Shown here: in pieces, positions 7,446 through 15,907 of the stretch
How positions within the stretch are numbered: the stretch's first letter is position 1
Layout of the letters: every line of letters begins with the position of its first letter
Origin: an uncultured Lachnospiraceae bacterium
GTDB taxonomy: Bacteria > Bacillota > Clostridia > Lachnospirales > Lachnospiraceae
Assembly: GCA_937910785.1 (NCBI GenBank)
Contig: CALDLG010000073.1
Location: forward strand, 1-24,779
DNA: 24,779 bases
Direction of reading: 5' to 3'
Program-made: the position numbers and the translations under genes
Notes under the pieces: model-generated
The model's input: only the letters and a program-made list of their open reading frames with translations
The model's database searches: none
Told to the model about the DNA's origin: nothing

Positions 7446-7461
7446 TACTTTGTCAAAAGTT
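7427..7461. promoter_or_regulatory. Inverted repeat overlapping the debranching gene promoter
   Basis: AACTTTTG (7427-7434) and CAAAAGTT (7454-7461) form an 8-bp inverted repeat 19 bases apart. One arm lies in the spacer between -35 and -10; the other overlaps the stop codon of the adjacent XRE gene. No U tract follows, so an operator is more likely than a terminator. The neighbouring XRE protein is a candidate binder, by inference only. Confidence 0.35.
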
Positions 7462-7677
7462 TGGAATTTCCATATGCTCCAGAAGGTCATCAGCGGAAAC
7501 GCCATACAGCTTCGCCAGTTTGTATAAAACAGAAACCGAAGGTTTCCGCCTGCCCGTCTCATAATGCGAATAATTCTGTCTGGAAATATGTAACCTTGAA
7601 GCGACCTCCTCCTGCTTGTAATTCTGCATTTTACGCAATTCCTTTAAGTATTCCGGCAGCATTTGTGCTTTCTCCAT
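7453..7677 (-). CDS. XRE-family helix-turn-helix regulator, 74 aa
   Basis: A one-domain DNA-binding protein of 74 residues. The Cro/C1-type HTH covers about residues 8-66: LKELRKMQNYKQEEVASRL, HISRQNYSHYETGRRKPS, LYKLAKLYGVSADDLLEH. The sequence is complete for the domain and has no sensor region. A GGGAGG site precedes the ATG. It is the last gene of the polysaccharide operon, 16 bases after the acyltransferase, and sits directly before the debranching-like gene's promoter, so it could control either; the sequence does not show which. It differs from the other XRE protein at 15908. Confidence 0.85.
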   Translation of the reverse strand: MEKAQMLPEYLKELRKMQNYKQEEVASRLHISRQNYSHYETGRRKPSVSVLYKLAKLYGVSADDLLEHMEIPNF

Positions 7678-7693
7678 CGTAAATCCTCCCCCG

Positions 7694-8260
7694 TTATCCC
7701 ATCCTGTCGTTCAGATATTCTTTTTCCAGCAGCAACGGTTTTCTTTCTCTCGGACGCAGCTCTCTTGCGGGGATTCCGGCATACATCATCCACGGTCCGG
7801 CATCCCGGACAATCAGGCTCATGGCGCCGAAAGATGCGCCTTCTTCGATTACGACACCGGGAAGCACCGTACTGCCGGCGCCGATAATGACATGCTTTTG
7901 AAAGACGACCCTTTTCTCCTTCACCAGCCGGTATTGATCCGGAATGGTCGGATTCGTCATGGCCTGCCCGGAATAATCATCCGATGCCGCATAGACACTG
8001 CACCTTGCTGAAATGCCGCAGAAATCTCCGACAATAATTCCCGCTTTTCCGGCAAACAGCGCGGCATAGGCCGCAATATGCGCATTTCTTCCGATTTCGA
8101 TACATCCGCTCAGCAAAGCGAAATCATCGATCCGCGCATGATCGCCAATACTGATCTCGGAAATATTATATATACTTGTTTTCCTGCTCAATCTGACATT
8201 TTTCCCAATCTTCTTAAATCCCATTTTTTCAAGTTCATCCGCCGAGTAAAAACTGTCCAT
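7694..8260 (-). CDS. Hexapeptide-repeat (LbH) acyltransferase
   Basis: A 188-residue protein of the left-handed beta-helix acetyltransferase group (maltose/galactoside O-acetyltransferase and CatB-like). Hexapeptide turns run from about residue 35 to 165 (ISIGDHARIDDFALLSGCIEIG, FAGKAGIIVGDFCGI, HVIIGAGSTVLPGVVIEEGASFGA), followed by the family ending SLIVRDAGPWMMYAGIPAREL. Such enzymes move an acyl group, usually acetyl from acetyl-CoA, onto a sugar hydroxyl or amino group. In this operon the likely substrate is the polysaccharide or its amino-sugar precursor; N-acylation of the product of the DegT aminotransferase is an attractive but unproven option. The AGGAG site before the ATG supports the start. 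Confidence 0.85.
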   Translation of the reverse strand: MDSFYSADELEKMGFKKIGKNVRLSRKTSIYNISEISIGDHARIDDFALLSGCIEIGRNAHIAAYAALFAGKAGIIVGDFCGISARCSVYAASDDYSGQAMTNPTIPDQYRLVKEKRVVFQKHVIIGAGSTVLPGVVIEEGASFGAMSLIVRDAGPWMMYAGIPARELRPRERKPLLLEKEYLNDRMG

Positions 8261-8290
8261 ATACGCTCCTGTCTGTCCTTTTCCGGACTT

Positions 8291-9385
8291 TTATATTATT
8301 GTTTTACCTGTTCCTTTTTTCCAAAACAGGATTTTGCTGACCGCATTTTTGGACCGCAGCGCCACGTCTTCCGGCATAATCGGCCTTTTCTTAAGCCCCA
8401 GAAAATCAGTCTCCGCTCCCAGCTCATGAAAGTCTTTCAAAGTAAATCCGTACTGGTTTTTCAGAATTTCTTTCACATCCTGTTCATCATAAATACCGTG
8501 CAGGTAAATAAAGGCCATAAACCTTGCAATCCCATGCATGTAATACTTTTCATCGTACATAAGAAAAAATTTCTCACATAACAGCTCCGCGGGCGCCTCC
8601 GCTTTCCTGTTTCGGAATTCTTTGCCGAATGCTTCGAGAAACAGCCGGTCCGGCATATTCTCAAAATATTGAAACAGCGTACACAGAGACTCATTCACAT
8701 CCCTGATGGAATTCTCCACAAGCGGAGCGCTCGTATTCTGATTGGTATGAATGCATCTTCTGTGATATACCAGAACCTCTTCCAGAATATGCAGCGGATA
8801 ATGATTGACCATTCTGGTCCACATATTAAAATCCGGCAGCTGTCTGAAACCTGATTTATAAAAGCCGACCGTATCATATACTTCCCTTCGGATCACCATG
8901 CTCGGATGACACAGACAGTTTCCTTTTGTGAACAGATGGTGAATCCATTCCGCCTGAGAACGATTGGGCTGTCTGAAAACATCGCAGCAGGGGTCTATGA
9001 TCCGGTCTTCCTCATCAATTGTCGCGGCCCAGGAAAAAACCGCGCCGCATTCCGGATGAGCATCCATATAATCGACGCTTTTCTCTAAATGCTCCGGAAG
9101 CCATACATCGTCCGAGTTGATCAGCGCCAGATATTCTCCCTGACAATGCTGCCAGATATAGCGGCAATTCATTACCGCGCCCTGATTTTCCTCAAAAAAA
9201 TGCATGGTAATTCTGCTGTCCTGATACCCGGACAGCATCTCTTTCGTATTGTCACAGGAACAGTCATCCGACAAAATCACTTCATAATTCCGAAATGTCT
9301 GCCGCAATACGCTGTCCATTGCCTGTCTGATATAGGCCCCATGATTATAAGACATAAACATGACGCTCACTTTTACTTTTTCCAT
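8291..9385 (-). CDS. Family 2 glycosyltransferase (GT-A)
   Basis: The 364-residue cytoplasmic protein begins with the GT2 opening MEKVKVSVMFMSYNHGAYI and keeps the nucleotide-sugar pocket: VILSDDCSCDNT and the metal-binding ALINSDDVW (Asp-Asp at 92-93). The GT-A domain spans roughly residues 1-230; the C-terminal 130 residues are helical and not recognised. It would add one sugar to a growing lipid-linked glycan; donor and linkage cannot be read from sequence. The frame is open to 9556, but the ATG at 9385 has GGCAGGAG upstream and begins directly at the GT2 fold, so it is chosen. It follows the methyltransferase-GT2 fusion by 47 bases. Confidence 0.85.
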   Translation of the reverse strand: MEKVKVSVMFMSYNHGAYIRQAMDSVLRQTFRNYEVILSDDCSCDNTKEMLSGYQDSRITMHFFEENQGAVMNCRYIWQHCQGEYLALINSDDVWLPEHLEKSVDYMDAHPECGAVFSWAATIDEEDRIIDPCCDVFRQPNRSQAEWIHHLFTKGNCLCHPSMVIRREVYDTVGFYKSGFRQLPDFNMWTRMVNHYPLHILEEVLVYHRRCIHTNQNTSAPLVENSIRDVNESLCTLFQYFENMPDRLFLEAFGKEFRNRKAEAPAELLCEKFFLMYDEKYYMHGIARFMAFIYLHGIYDEQDVKEILKNQYGFTLKDFHELGAETDFLGLKKRPIMPEDVALRSKNAVSKILFWKKGTGKTII

Positions 9386-9432
9386 AGGAATCTCCTGCCT
9401 TTCCCTCCGCCTGTGCTTCACGCCTGCTATGA

Positions 9433-11538
9433 TTACGCACGCCGCCGGACATCTTCCAGAATGTCTTTTATCACCGGCGGTATGAACAGATTCACAAAAC
9501 ACCCAAAAACCGGCGGAAGATAACAGTTGAGCGCATAGCATTTCCGTATCAGGCACTTTATGATTTCCTTAAAGCCGGAGGGACTCTGCGGCGGTGGCTC
9601 CGGTATGCTCAGCATGAGCTGCAGCCTCGCTTTATGCGCGGCAAAACCGGCGCTGAATTCCCGGTTTGTAAATTCGTCATACACATCGATCGCCTCCATG
9701 GCGTTACGGATTTTTTCTTTGTTGCTTTGTCCGCTCCATGTTCCGCCGGAATGAACTCTGTAAATGCTCATGGGCTGTACCAGACACCCGATCTGTCCCA
9801 TTTTGGATACCATCATATTGGTCAGCCAGTCATAGCATTTCAATTCAAACATCTGCTCCGGCAGCGCTTTCAATACACCGCTTCGGTAAACGCAGGTGGA
9901 AAAATTACCGATTACATTATCATAGGCCAGATCATGTCTGGAAAAATATTTATAGTACCGGTTCGCTTCTTCTCCCGAAAGAATGGGCTGAGCGGCAATG
10001 GTTCCGGCTTCAAAGTCTTTCACAACATACCGGTTAAAGCTCATCGCGCATTCGCAGTGTTCCTCCAGAAAATCCACATGCTTCTGCAGGCGCAGACTGT
10101 CCGTCCAGAGATCGTCGCCTTCCATTACGGCAGCATATTGTGCGTCGCACGCTTCAAAAGCCCTTTTATAATTCTTTGTAATACCCAGATTGTTGTCGCC
10201 TGGCAGAAATATAAACGGAATCTCTGTTTTCTCCGCCATGCTTCTGATGATGGAAACCGTCCCGTCCGAAGAGCCATCATCCGCAACAATAATATTAAAA
10301 GCAAAGGTTGTCCGCTGCATCAGAATGCTTTCCAGTGCCTGTTTAATAAATTCGGCATGGTTATAGGTAATCAGAAGGACATTCAGCCTGACCCCGTTTC
10401 CTGTCAGCTTCCCTAACTCTCCGAGAATGTTCCGCTCCCCTTTTTCGACTGTTTTCAGAACAATATCCGCATTTTCTTTTATTCCGGTGAAAATTCTGTC
10501 CGCCTCTTTTGAAAGCTTATCGCATATCCTGTGAGCCTTTTCGTCAGACAGCACACGCCGGGCATCCGCATGTTCGGCGGACACAGCCTGCAATGCATCC
10601 GCATTCCGTATGAAATGGCTGCGCATTTCCTCCATGTTATTTTCAGACAGGAAGCGCAGAGCTTCTCCCTGCTCTTTCAGGGCAGTCTCCATATAAGCTC
10701 TGTTCGAAAAGCCAATCATCCACTGCATGAATTCGGAATATTTTTGTTCAAAAGCTTCGATTCTTTTTCCTGCTTCGCAATGATCGATTGAAAAATACGC
10801 CTTCGCCCTCCTGACAGAATCGTCTTTGGTAAAGATCAGGTAGGTCTTCATCGCCTCATTCTCCGGCAGCCCGATATCCTGATACAGAATACTGCGAATG
10901 TAGTCGGAGTTGATAATGTCAAAAAAACCCGCGCATTCCTGATATTTTGACGCTGCCGCCTCCATGATCAGCATTTTGGACATCAGTTCCCTTTTTACGC
11001 CGCGGAAAAACAGAATATGATCGTCCTCAATTCCCTGTGCATGAAGCAGTTTTGTCATTTCGTTTCCGGAGGGAAGCGTGCATTCGATATGTTCATCGAT
11101 CCATATCGGCGGTTTCGCGCCGCATAACAGGTAAAAATACTTTAACAGCTCATCCTCAAACGGACTTCTCTCAGAAAAATGCGGCACGGACAAAATAACG
11201 CCAATCCGGGCAGTCCGGTAGATGTTCTCCATAAACCGCATCCGTTTACACGCCGGGATATGCTCCAAAACGTCCAGTGCGATCACGAAATCAAAAGCGC
11301 CCTCTTCATAAATAAGGCAGGTCGCATCTCCCCGCACAAACCGGGAATCTTCCAGAACCTCTTCCGGCAGATCGATATCCAGAAATGTCAGATCATCTTC
11401 CGGCAGATAATGTCCGAGATTGCCATGTGCTCCGGCGCCGACTTCAAGAATTCTATGCCGCTTTTTCGTCCGCATCGCGTTGACGGCCTGCTTTGCATAA
11501 CTGTATCTGACGATCTGATGAAAAACCTTATCCTTCAT
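9433..11538 (-). CDS. Fusion protein: SAM methyltransferase + family 2 glycosyltransferase
   Basis: A 701-residue two-enzyme fusion. The N-terminal class I methyltransferase has the SAM loop RILEVGAGAHG (residues 29-39), an acidic strand end FLDID, and FVIALDVLEHIP. A helical, probably coiled-coil linker (about 260-380) follows. The C-terminal GT2 domain starts near 385 with LNVLLITYNHAEFIKQALES, has IIVADDGSSDGT and the metal site MEGDDLW near 472-478, and continues to about 610. The tail (about 655-700) is hydrophobic and basic, possibly membrane-associated. It probably adds a sugar and methylates the chain or its end, on the inner face of the membrane. The start has a GGGAGG site and overlaps the aminotransferase stop by 11 bases. 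Confidence 0.85.
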   Translation of the reverse strand: MKDKVFHQIVRYSYAKQAVNAMRTKKRHRILEVGAGAHGNLGHYLPEDDLTFLDIDLPEEVLEDSRFVRGDATCLIYEEGAFDFVIALDVLEHIPACKRMRFMENIYRTARIGVILSVPHFSERSPFEDELLKYFYLLCGAKPPIWIDEHIECTLPSGNEMTKLLHAQGIEDDHILFFRGVKRELMSKMLIMEAAASKYQECAGFFDIINSDYIRSILYQDIGLPENEAMKTYLIFTKDDSVRRAKAYFSIDHCEAGKRIEAFEQKYSEFMQWMIGFSNRAYMETALKEQGEALRFLSENNMEEMRSHFIRNADALQAVSAEHADARRVLSDEKAHRICDKLSKEADRIFTGIKENADIVLKTVEKGERNILGELGKLTGNGVRLNVLLITYNHAEFIKQALESILMQRTTFAFNIIVADDGSSDGTVSIIRSMAEKTEIPFIFLPGDNNLGITKNYKRAFEACDAQYAAVMEGDDLWTDSLRLQKHVDFLEEHCECAMSFNRYVVKDFEAGTIAAQPILSGEEANRYYKYFSRHDLAYDNVIGNFSTCVYRSGVLKALPEQMFELKCYDWLTNMMVSKMGQIGCLVQPMSIYRVHSGGTWSGQSNKEKIRNAMEAIDVYDEFTNREFSAGFAAHKARLQLMLSIPEPPPQSPSGFKEIIKCLIRKCYALNCYLPPVFGCFVNLFIPPVIKDILEDVRRRA

Positions 11539-12667
11539 GTCTGACCCTCCCTGCCATCTCCTGCAGGGCTCTGCAGCATCTTTCCACTTCTTTTTCCGTC
11601 ATGGAAGCGGCGATCGGCAGTGTCAGAATTCTTCTGCTGATCTGTCTGGCAGCCGGTGTCAGGCTGCTGTCAAATCGCTCCTTATAACATTCATAATCCG
11701 TAACAAGCGGATAAAAGTATTTTCTGGCAACAATCTTTTTCGTCTGCAGGAAACGGTACAGATCATCCCTCGTATAACCGGCCGTATTCTCATCTATCTC
11801 AACAGGCATATAAGCATAATTGTATTCGATCTGTTTCTCCTCAAAGGCCTGATAATTCAGCGTTTTAATTCCCTTCATTCCGTCAAGCGCCGCCAGATAG
11901 CTTTCTACAATCTGTTTTCTTACCGCAATCGCTTCCTCTAACAGCTCCAGATTGCAGATTCCCATTGCCGCAGCAAACTCGTTCATCTTGGCATTTAAAC
12001 CCACGGAAGTCACACTTTCCTCATTTGCGATCCCAAAATTTCTCAGATTGCGCAGTTCTTTCGCATATTTTTCATCATGATAGGACAGAATACCGCCCTC
12101 TATGGAATTAAACACTTTGGTTGCATGCAGGGAAAACATCGAGATATCGCCGAACTCCGCAACCGATCTTCCGTTTTTCTTTATCGCAAAGGCATGCGCC
12201 GCATCATAAATAACCTTCAGACAATGTTTTTTGGCGATCTCATCTATTTTCTCCACATTACAGATACATCCATAAACATGTACCGGCAGGATCGCCACCG
12301 TTTTGTCCGTAATCAGCGGCTCGATTTTCTCTTCATCCAGCGTGTAATCCTCCTTGATATCACAGAACACCGGAGTCAGGCCGTTCATGACAAGGGCATG
12401 AGTCGTGGAGGCGAATGTATAGGGCGTCGTAATCACTTCTCCTCCCTTTGGCAGTTCCAATGCCTTGATCGCAATATCCAAAGCCATATGGCCGTTTACA
12501 TATAGTTCTATCTTACTTCCAAACAGTTCTTCCAGTTTCTTCTGAAACTCCATATATTCCGGCCCGTTATTCGTAAGCCATCCGGCATTCCAGATTTTTT
12601 TCAGCTCATCCACATATCTGTCCATCTTCGGCATGAGCGGTTTTGTCACATAGATTACTTTTTCCAA
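11528..12667 (-). CDS. DegT/DnrJ/EryC1/StrS-family sugar aminotransferase
   Basis: A 379-residue PLP-dependent aminotransferase that would convert a keto NDP-sugar to an amino sugar. PLP-site features are present: NGHMALDIAIKAL, Asp155 in VIYDAAHAF, and the Schiff-base Lys184 in FSLHATKVFNSIEGG. The family includes VioA, FdtB, QdtB and WecE enzymes; the exact sugar cannot be assigned. The start is a TTG at 12667 with a GGGGAGAG site seven bases ahead, and the residues from it match the family N-terminus. It overlaps the ABC ATPase stop by 13 bases and the next gene by 11 bases, so it is translated in coupled fashion. No dehydratase to supply its substrate is in the window. Confidence 0.9.
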   Translation of the reverse strand: MEKVIYVTKPLMPKMDRYVDELKKIWNAGWLTNNGPEYMEFQKKLEELFGSKIELYVNGHMALDIAIKALELPKGGEVITTPYTFASTTHALVMNGLTPVFCDIKEDYTLDEEKIEPLITDKTVAILPVHVYGCICNVEKIDEIAKKHCLKVIYDAAHAFAIKKNGRSVAEFGDISMFSLHATKVFNSIEGGILSYHDEKYAKELRNLRNFGIANEESVTSVGLNAKMNEFAAAMGICNLELLEEAIAVRKQIVESYLAALDGMKGIKTLNYQAFEEKQIEYNYAYMPVEIDENTAGYTRDDLYRFLQTKKIVARKYFYPLVTDYECYKERFDSSLTPAARQISRRILTLPIAASMTEKEVERCCRALQEMAGRVRHEG

Positions 12668-13989
12668 TTGTATTCTCTCCCCTTTATCTTCCTAATTTTA
12701 ACGGTATTGGGTATCTGCACCATATTCCAGATTCTGTAGGGTTTTCTCTCTAATACGTCGAAATAAACGCCATCCTTTGTAATATCAACAAATTCTACCG
12801 TCCGATTGAGAAACAGTGTTGTTGACAATACTGTCATAATATTGTACCGTCCCTCCTTTAACGGCAGCTGTGTTTCAAATTCCACTATGATTCGTTCACC
12901 CGGAAGGCCGCTTATTTCTCCCATTCCTTCAAAAAGCGTATTGCTTCCAAGCACCGGTTCATTTTTTTCATCCCGGATATGATAACCTGCGGAAAACCTG
13001 CATTTTTCATGGAAAAGAATGCTGATCCTGATGATGCCCCTGCATTCGCCTTCTACAAGGGGCATTGGTTTTCTTTCTTCCGACAGGAATTCGAGATTAC
13101 AGACCCGCGCCTTTCCGTTCCCCTCTCTTGCATGGGCAACCAGTTTTTCATAGTTTTCGTTTCGCACGAACGAATCCTCGGATTCTGCTTCCAGCATATC
13201 AGAGGCCAGACATTTTACGTCGTCTCTTTCGACCGTTCCCGCGGTATCTGACATGACCTTTCTCGCCCTTTCCTCATACAGATCAACGACTTCCTTCGCC
13301 GTTCCTCTGGCGATGATTTCTCCCTGATCCAGATAGATCGCGGTATTACAGAGCTTTCGTACGGATGCGGTATCATGGGAAACAAAGAGGACGGTCTTTC
13401 CTTTATGAAACAGTTCCTCCATTTTTGACATGGATTTCATCTGGAAATAGACGTCTCCCACGGCCAGCGCTTCATCGACGATCAGAATATCCGGTTCTAT
13501 GCTGATCGCTACGGAATACGCCAGCCTGACAAGCATTCCGCTGGAATAGGTCCTGACCGGCTGATTGATATATTCCCCGATATCCGCAAAGTCAATAATG
13601 TCCTGCACCTTCTCATCCATTTCTTTCCTGGAAAATCCCATAACCAGACCGCTGAAATAAATATTTTCGATTCCGGTATATTCCGGGTTGAATCCCGCAC
13701 CCAGCTCTAACAGAGCGGATATGCGGCCATGAACCGTCACCTGTCCTTCTGTGGGCTGCAGCACGCCCGTTATGATTTTTAACAGGGTCGATTTTCCGCT
13801 TCCGTTTACACCGATGATTCCCAGAAGCTCACCCTCCTTTACTTCAAAAGAAATGTCACGCAGTGCATAATGATCTCTTCCATAGCTTTTCTTTCCCTTC
13901 CGTACGGCCTCGCGAAAACGATCCTTCGGGCTGTCATATATTCTGTACGCTTTGGAGATATTTTCCACCTTAATTGTCGTCCGCCGCAT
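12655..13989 (-). CDS. Polysaccharide ABC exporter ATPase with Wzt-type C-terminal domain
   Basis: A 444-residue ATPase for a Wzm/Wzt or TagGH-type polysaccharide exporter. The nucleotide-binding domain (1-240) has Walker A GVNGSGKST (60-68), signature YSSGMLVRL (149-157), Walker B DILIVDEA and switch His206. The phrase ISALLELGAGFNPEYTG is typical of the O-antigen/teichoic subfamily. Residues about 270-430 match the fold of the Wzt C-terminal domain, a beta-sandwich that in E. coli O8/O9a recognises the chain's terminal modification; plain TagH lacks it. This suggests that export depends on a capped or specific chain end. ATP hydrolysis drives export with the permease at 14008. The start has AAAGGAG nine bases ahead. 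Confidence 0.9.
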   Translation of the reverse strand: MRRTTIKVENISKAYRIYDSPKDRFREAVRKGKKSYGRDHYALRDISFEVKEGELLGIIGVNGSGKSTLLKIITGVLQPTEGQVTVHGRISALLELGAGFNPEYTGIENIYFSGLVMGFSRKEMDEKVQDIIDFADIGEYINQPVRTYSSGMLVRLAYSVAISIEPDILIVDEALAVGDVYFQMKSMSKMEELFHKGKTVLFVSHDTASVRKLCNTAIYLDQGEIIARGTAKEVVDLYEERARKVMSDTAGTVERDDVKCLASDMLEAESEDSFVRNENYEKLVAHAREGNGKARVCNLEFLSEERKPMPLVEGECRGIIRISILFHEKCRFSAGYHIRDEKNEPVLGSNTLFEGMGEISGLPGERIIVEFETQLPLKEGRYNIMTVLSTTLFLNRTVEFVDITKDGVYFDVLERKPYRIWNMVQIPNTVKIRKIKGREYNWKK

Positions 13990-14007
13990 AAAAACACGCT
14001 CCTTTGC

Positions 14008-14805
14008 CTATAAAACGTCTGCCATATGGGGAAGCAGCGCTTTGTATGTTCTGATACATTTTATCCACAGAAAAACCACGATTCCCCAGAAATATAATCC
14101 GTTCAGCCAATGCTGCATGATTCCCGTTCCGAATAAAATGGATTCCCGAAAGCCATTGATAATATAAAACATGGGATTCAGTTTAAACAGAATGGCCGGT
14201 ATGCCGGAAGCAATGGAGAAATCCCATAAAATAGGAGTAATCCACATTAAAATATTCAGTAAAATACCGACCCCCTGAGCAAAGTCCTTAAAAAAGACAC
14301 TCACCGTACAGCACCAGAAAGCAAGCGGAACCGCAAACAACAATAACGCGGCCAGATAATAAAGTATCTGAAACAGATACATGCCTGTAAAAATGCCGTA
14401 TGCAAAAGCGACTCCCAGAACAATGAACAAAAAAACGGTATGGACAAACATACAGCCGATTATTTTGGCAAGCGGTATAATATTGATGTCAAAGACCACT
14501 TTTTTCACAAGATAACTGTATTCCGACATGCATCCCAGCGAGCTGTTGATAATGTCTGAAAAAAGCATCCAAGGCATATATCCGGTGATGAACCATGCCA
14601 GAAAAGGCATGCCTCCCGCGCCTCCTACCCGCAGGCCGAACTGAAAAACGCACCAGTACACGACGACCATCATAATCGTCTGAATATAGGCCCATGCCAT
14701 TCCCAACGCGGAACCGGAATATTTTTTCCGGAAATCATTTACCGCAAATTCCAGAACTGTTATGATATATGCTTTGATGTCTCTGTATTTCAATAACTTC
14801 TTCAC
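14008..14805 (-). CDS. ABC-2 polysaccharide export permease (Wzm/TagG-like)
   Basis: A 265-residue integral membrane protein with about six hydrophobic segments. It carries typical ABC-2 polysaccharide permease phrases: FRKKYSGSALGMAWAYIQTI at the N-terminal interfacial helix, then MPWMLFSDIINSS, and LWDFS and KLNPMFYIINGFRESIL near the end. It forms the membrane channel for the ATPase encoded 18 bases downstream. The start is GTG at 14805 with a GAGAGG site; an ATG two bases away is immediately followed by a stop codon and is not usable. It follows the first glycosyltransferase gene by 15 bases. Length and composition are normal for Wzm/TagG proteins. Confidence 0.9.
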   Translation of the reverse strand: MKKLLKYRDIKAYIITVLEFAVNDFRKKYSGSALGMAWAYIQTIMMVVVYWCVFQFGLRVGGAGGMPFLAWFITGYMPWMLFSDIINSSLGCMSEYSYLVKKVVFDINIIPLAKIIGCMFVHTVFLFIVLGVAFAYGIFTGMYLFQILYYLAALLLFAVPLAFWCCTVSVFFKDFAQGVGILLNILMWITPILWDFSIASGIPAILFKLNPMFYIINGFRESILFGTGIMQHWLNGLYFWGIVVFLWIKCIRTYKALLPHMADVL

Positions 14806-14820
14806 ATGTATACCTCTCTG

Positions 14821-15807
14821 TCAAAACCGTCTGTTGCGCTCGTAAATGATCAGCCGAAAGAATTCTCCCACCATCCACAGCAGCGTTGTGACCGGATACT
14901 TCATTTTTTTCAATTCGCAAAACAGGACGCGCAGATTCCTTCCTCCGCCCGTGGCCCAGTCGCGCAAAAAAGACCGGTAATATAATTTTTCACTCACCTT
15001 TATGCAGTCCTTCCCGCAGTTCTCAGTAATTGCATATGCATAAATGGAACGATGATACTGCAGCGCGCTCTTTGCATACTCGTCACTGTTACAATCGACA
15101 GTGGCGGAGAAACTGCTTCCGCCATCCGTAATATAGCGGTAAGCGCTCCATTCCTGATCGATACAGCGGATCTTTCCTTTCGATGCGATGACGAAGGCAA
15201 TAAACCGGTCCATCGGATACAGCGCATTATTATTCAGGTATTGAAACAGCCTGCCCTCCCGGAAGTAATTTCTGTAAAGGAAGCTGGCAGTCTGTCCGGG
15301 AAGCAGCTCATGCAGATAATCTCTGACACCGTAGGTCCCGCTCCTTTTTCCATGTATGTAGCCGGCCGGTCTGTCGTTTCCGTCCGCATCGATGACTCTG
15401 ACGCCATGTGCGCAGCCGCTGTATTCGGCATGTTCCTCCAGAAAGGCGATCTGTGAATTGAGTTTGTCCGGATAAATCCAATAATCATCGCCTTCCAAAA
15501 CGATGACATATTTTCCTCTCGCCCTGTATAACAGATCTGAAATATTACGCAGCATACCGAGATTATGATCTCTATAGAGAAAATGCCAGTTCTTCGGCGC
15601 GTTATTCTGATATCTTCTCAAAATTTCCCCGGAACGATCCATGGAATGATCTTCTCCCACAATGACCTCATAAGTGCATTCGATCCGCTGCTCTTCTATG
15701 CTTTTGAGCGCCTTCAGAACATATTTTTCATGGTTATATACCACGAAAATAATGGTCAGAACCGGCTCCGTTTCTTTTTTTTCATTTTTCTTTTCCATAA
15801 TTTGCAT
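14821..15807 (-). CDS. Family 2 glycosyltransferase (GT-A), first gene of the polysaccharide operon
   Basis: A 328-residue GT2 enzyme. The Rossmann-like start LTIIFVVYNHEKYVLKALKS, the donor-site VIVGEDHSMDRSGE and the metal-binding LEGDDYW (105-110) are all present. The N-terminus is rich in Lys and Glu (MEKKNEKKETEP). The remaining 120 residues are specific and not informative about the sugar. It probably adds a residue to the exported glycan. The ATG at 15807 is used, but its AGAGG site is 13 bases away and the visible promoter puts the transcript start almost on this codon, so the second in-frame ATG at 15798 or leaderless translation is possible. It is divergent from the XRE gene at 15908. 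Confidence 0.85.
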   Translation of the reverse strand: MQIMEKKNEKKETEPVLTIIFVVYNHEKYVLKALKSIEEQRIECTYEVIVGEDHSMDRSGEILRRYQNNAPKNWHFLYRDHNLGMLRNISDLLYRARGKYVIVLEGDDYWIYPDKLNSQIAFLEEHAEYSGCAHGVRVIDADGNDRPAGYIHGKRSGTYGVRDYLHELLPGQTASFLYRNYFREGRLFQYLNNNALYPMDRFIAFVIASKGKIRCIDQEWSAYRYITDGGSSFSATVDCNSDEYAKSALQYHRSIYAYAITENCGKDCIKVSEKLYYRSFLRDWATGGGRNLRVLFCELKKMKYPVTTLLWMVGEFFRLIIYERNRRF

Positions 15808-15813
15808 ATATAA

Positions 15814-15842
15814 AGAATAACCTCTTTAGATATAACTGTCAA
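15814..15842 (-). promoter_or_regulatory. Candidate promoter of the polysaccharide operon
   Basis: The minus strand has a perfect TTGACA (15837-15842), 17 bases, then TATTCT (15814-15819). The predicted transcript start is at about 15807-15808, at the first base of the first gene's ATG, which would give a leaderless or nearly leaderless message. No better-placed promoter was seen. Confidence 0.5.
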
Positions 15843-15851
15843 TATCAATAG

Positions 15852-15871
15852 TTGTAATTATATTGTTACAA
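15852..15871. promoter_or_regulatory. Inverted repeat TTGTAA-N8-TTACAA in the divergent control region
   Basis: TTGTAA (15852-15857) and TTACAA (15866-15871) form a symmetric site whose centres are 14 bases apart. It lies between the operon's -35 box and the XRE gene it diverges from. This is the position and spacing of an operator for a dimeric XRE repressor, so the gene at 15908 may regulate itself and the operon; this is inference. Confidence 0.45.
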
Positions 15872-15907
15872 ATTTGCTACCATATCTTTAAGGAAAAGGA
15901 GTATGAC

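Noticed and set aside
7451..7456. TTGACA as -35 box for the debranching gene
   Set aside because: It is 28 bases from TATAAT, too far; TGGAAA at 7440-7445 has the correct 17-base spacing and the -10 is of the extended type.
9089..9523. Plus-strand open frames within the glycosyltransferase genes
   Set aside because: They are antisense shadows without ribosome sites or recognisable domains.
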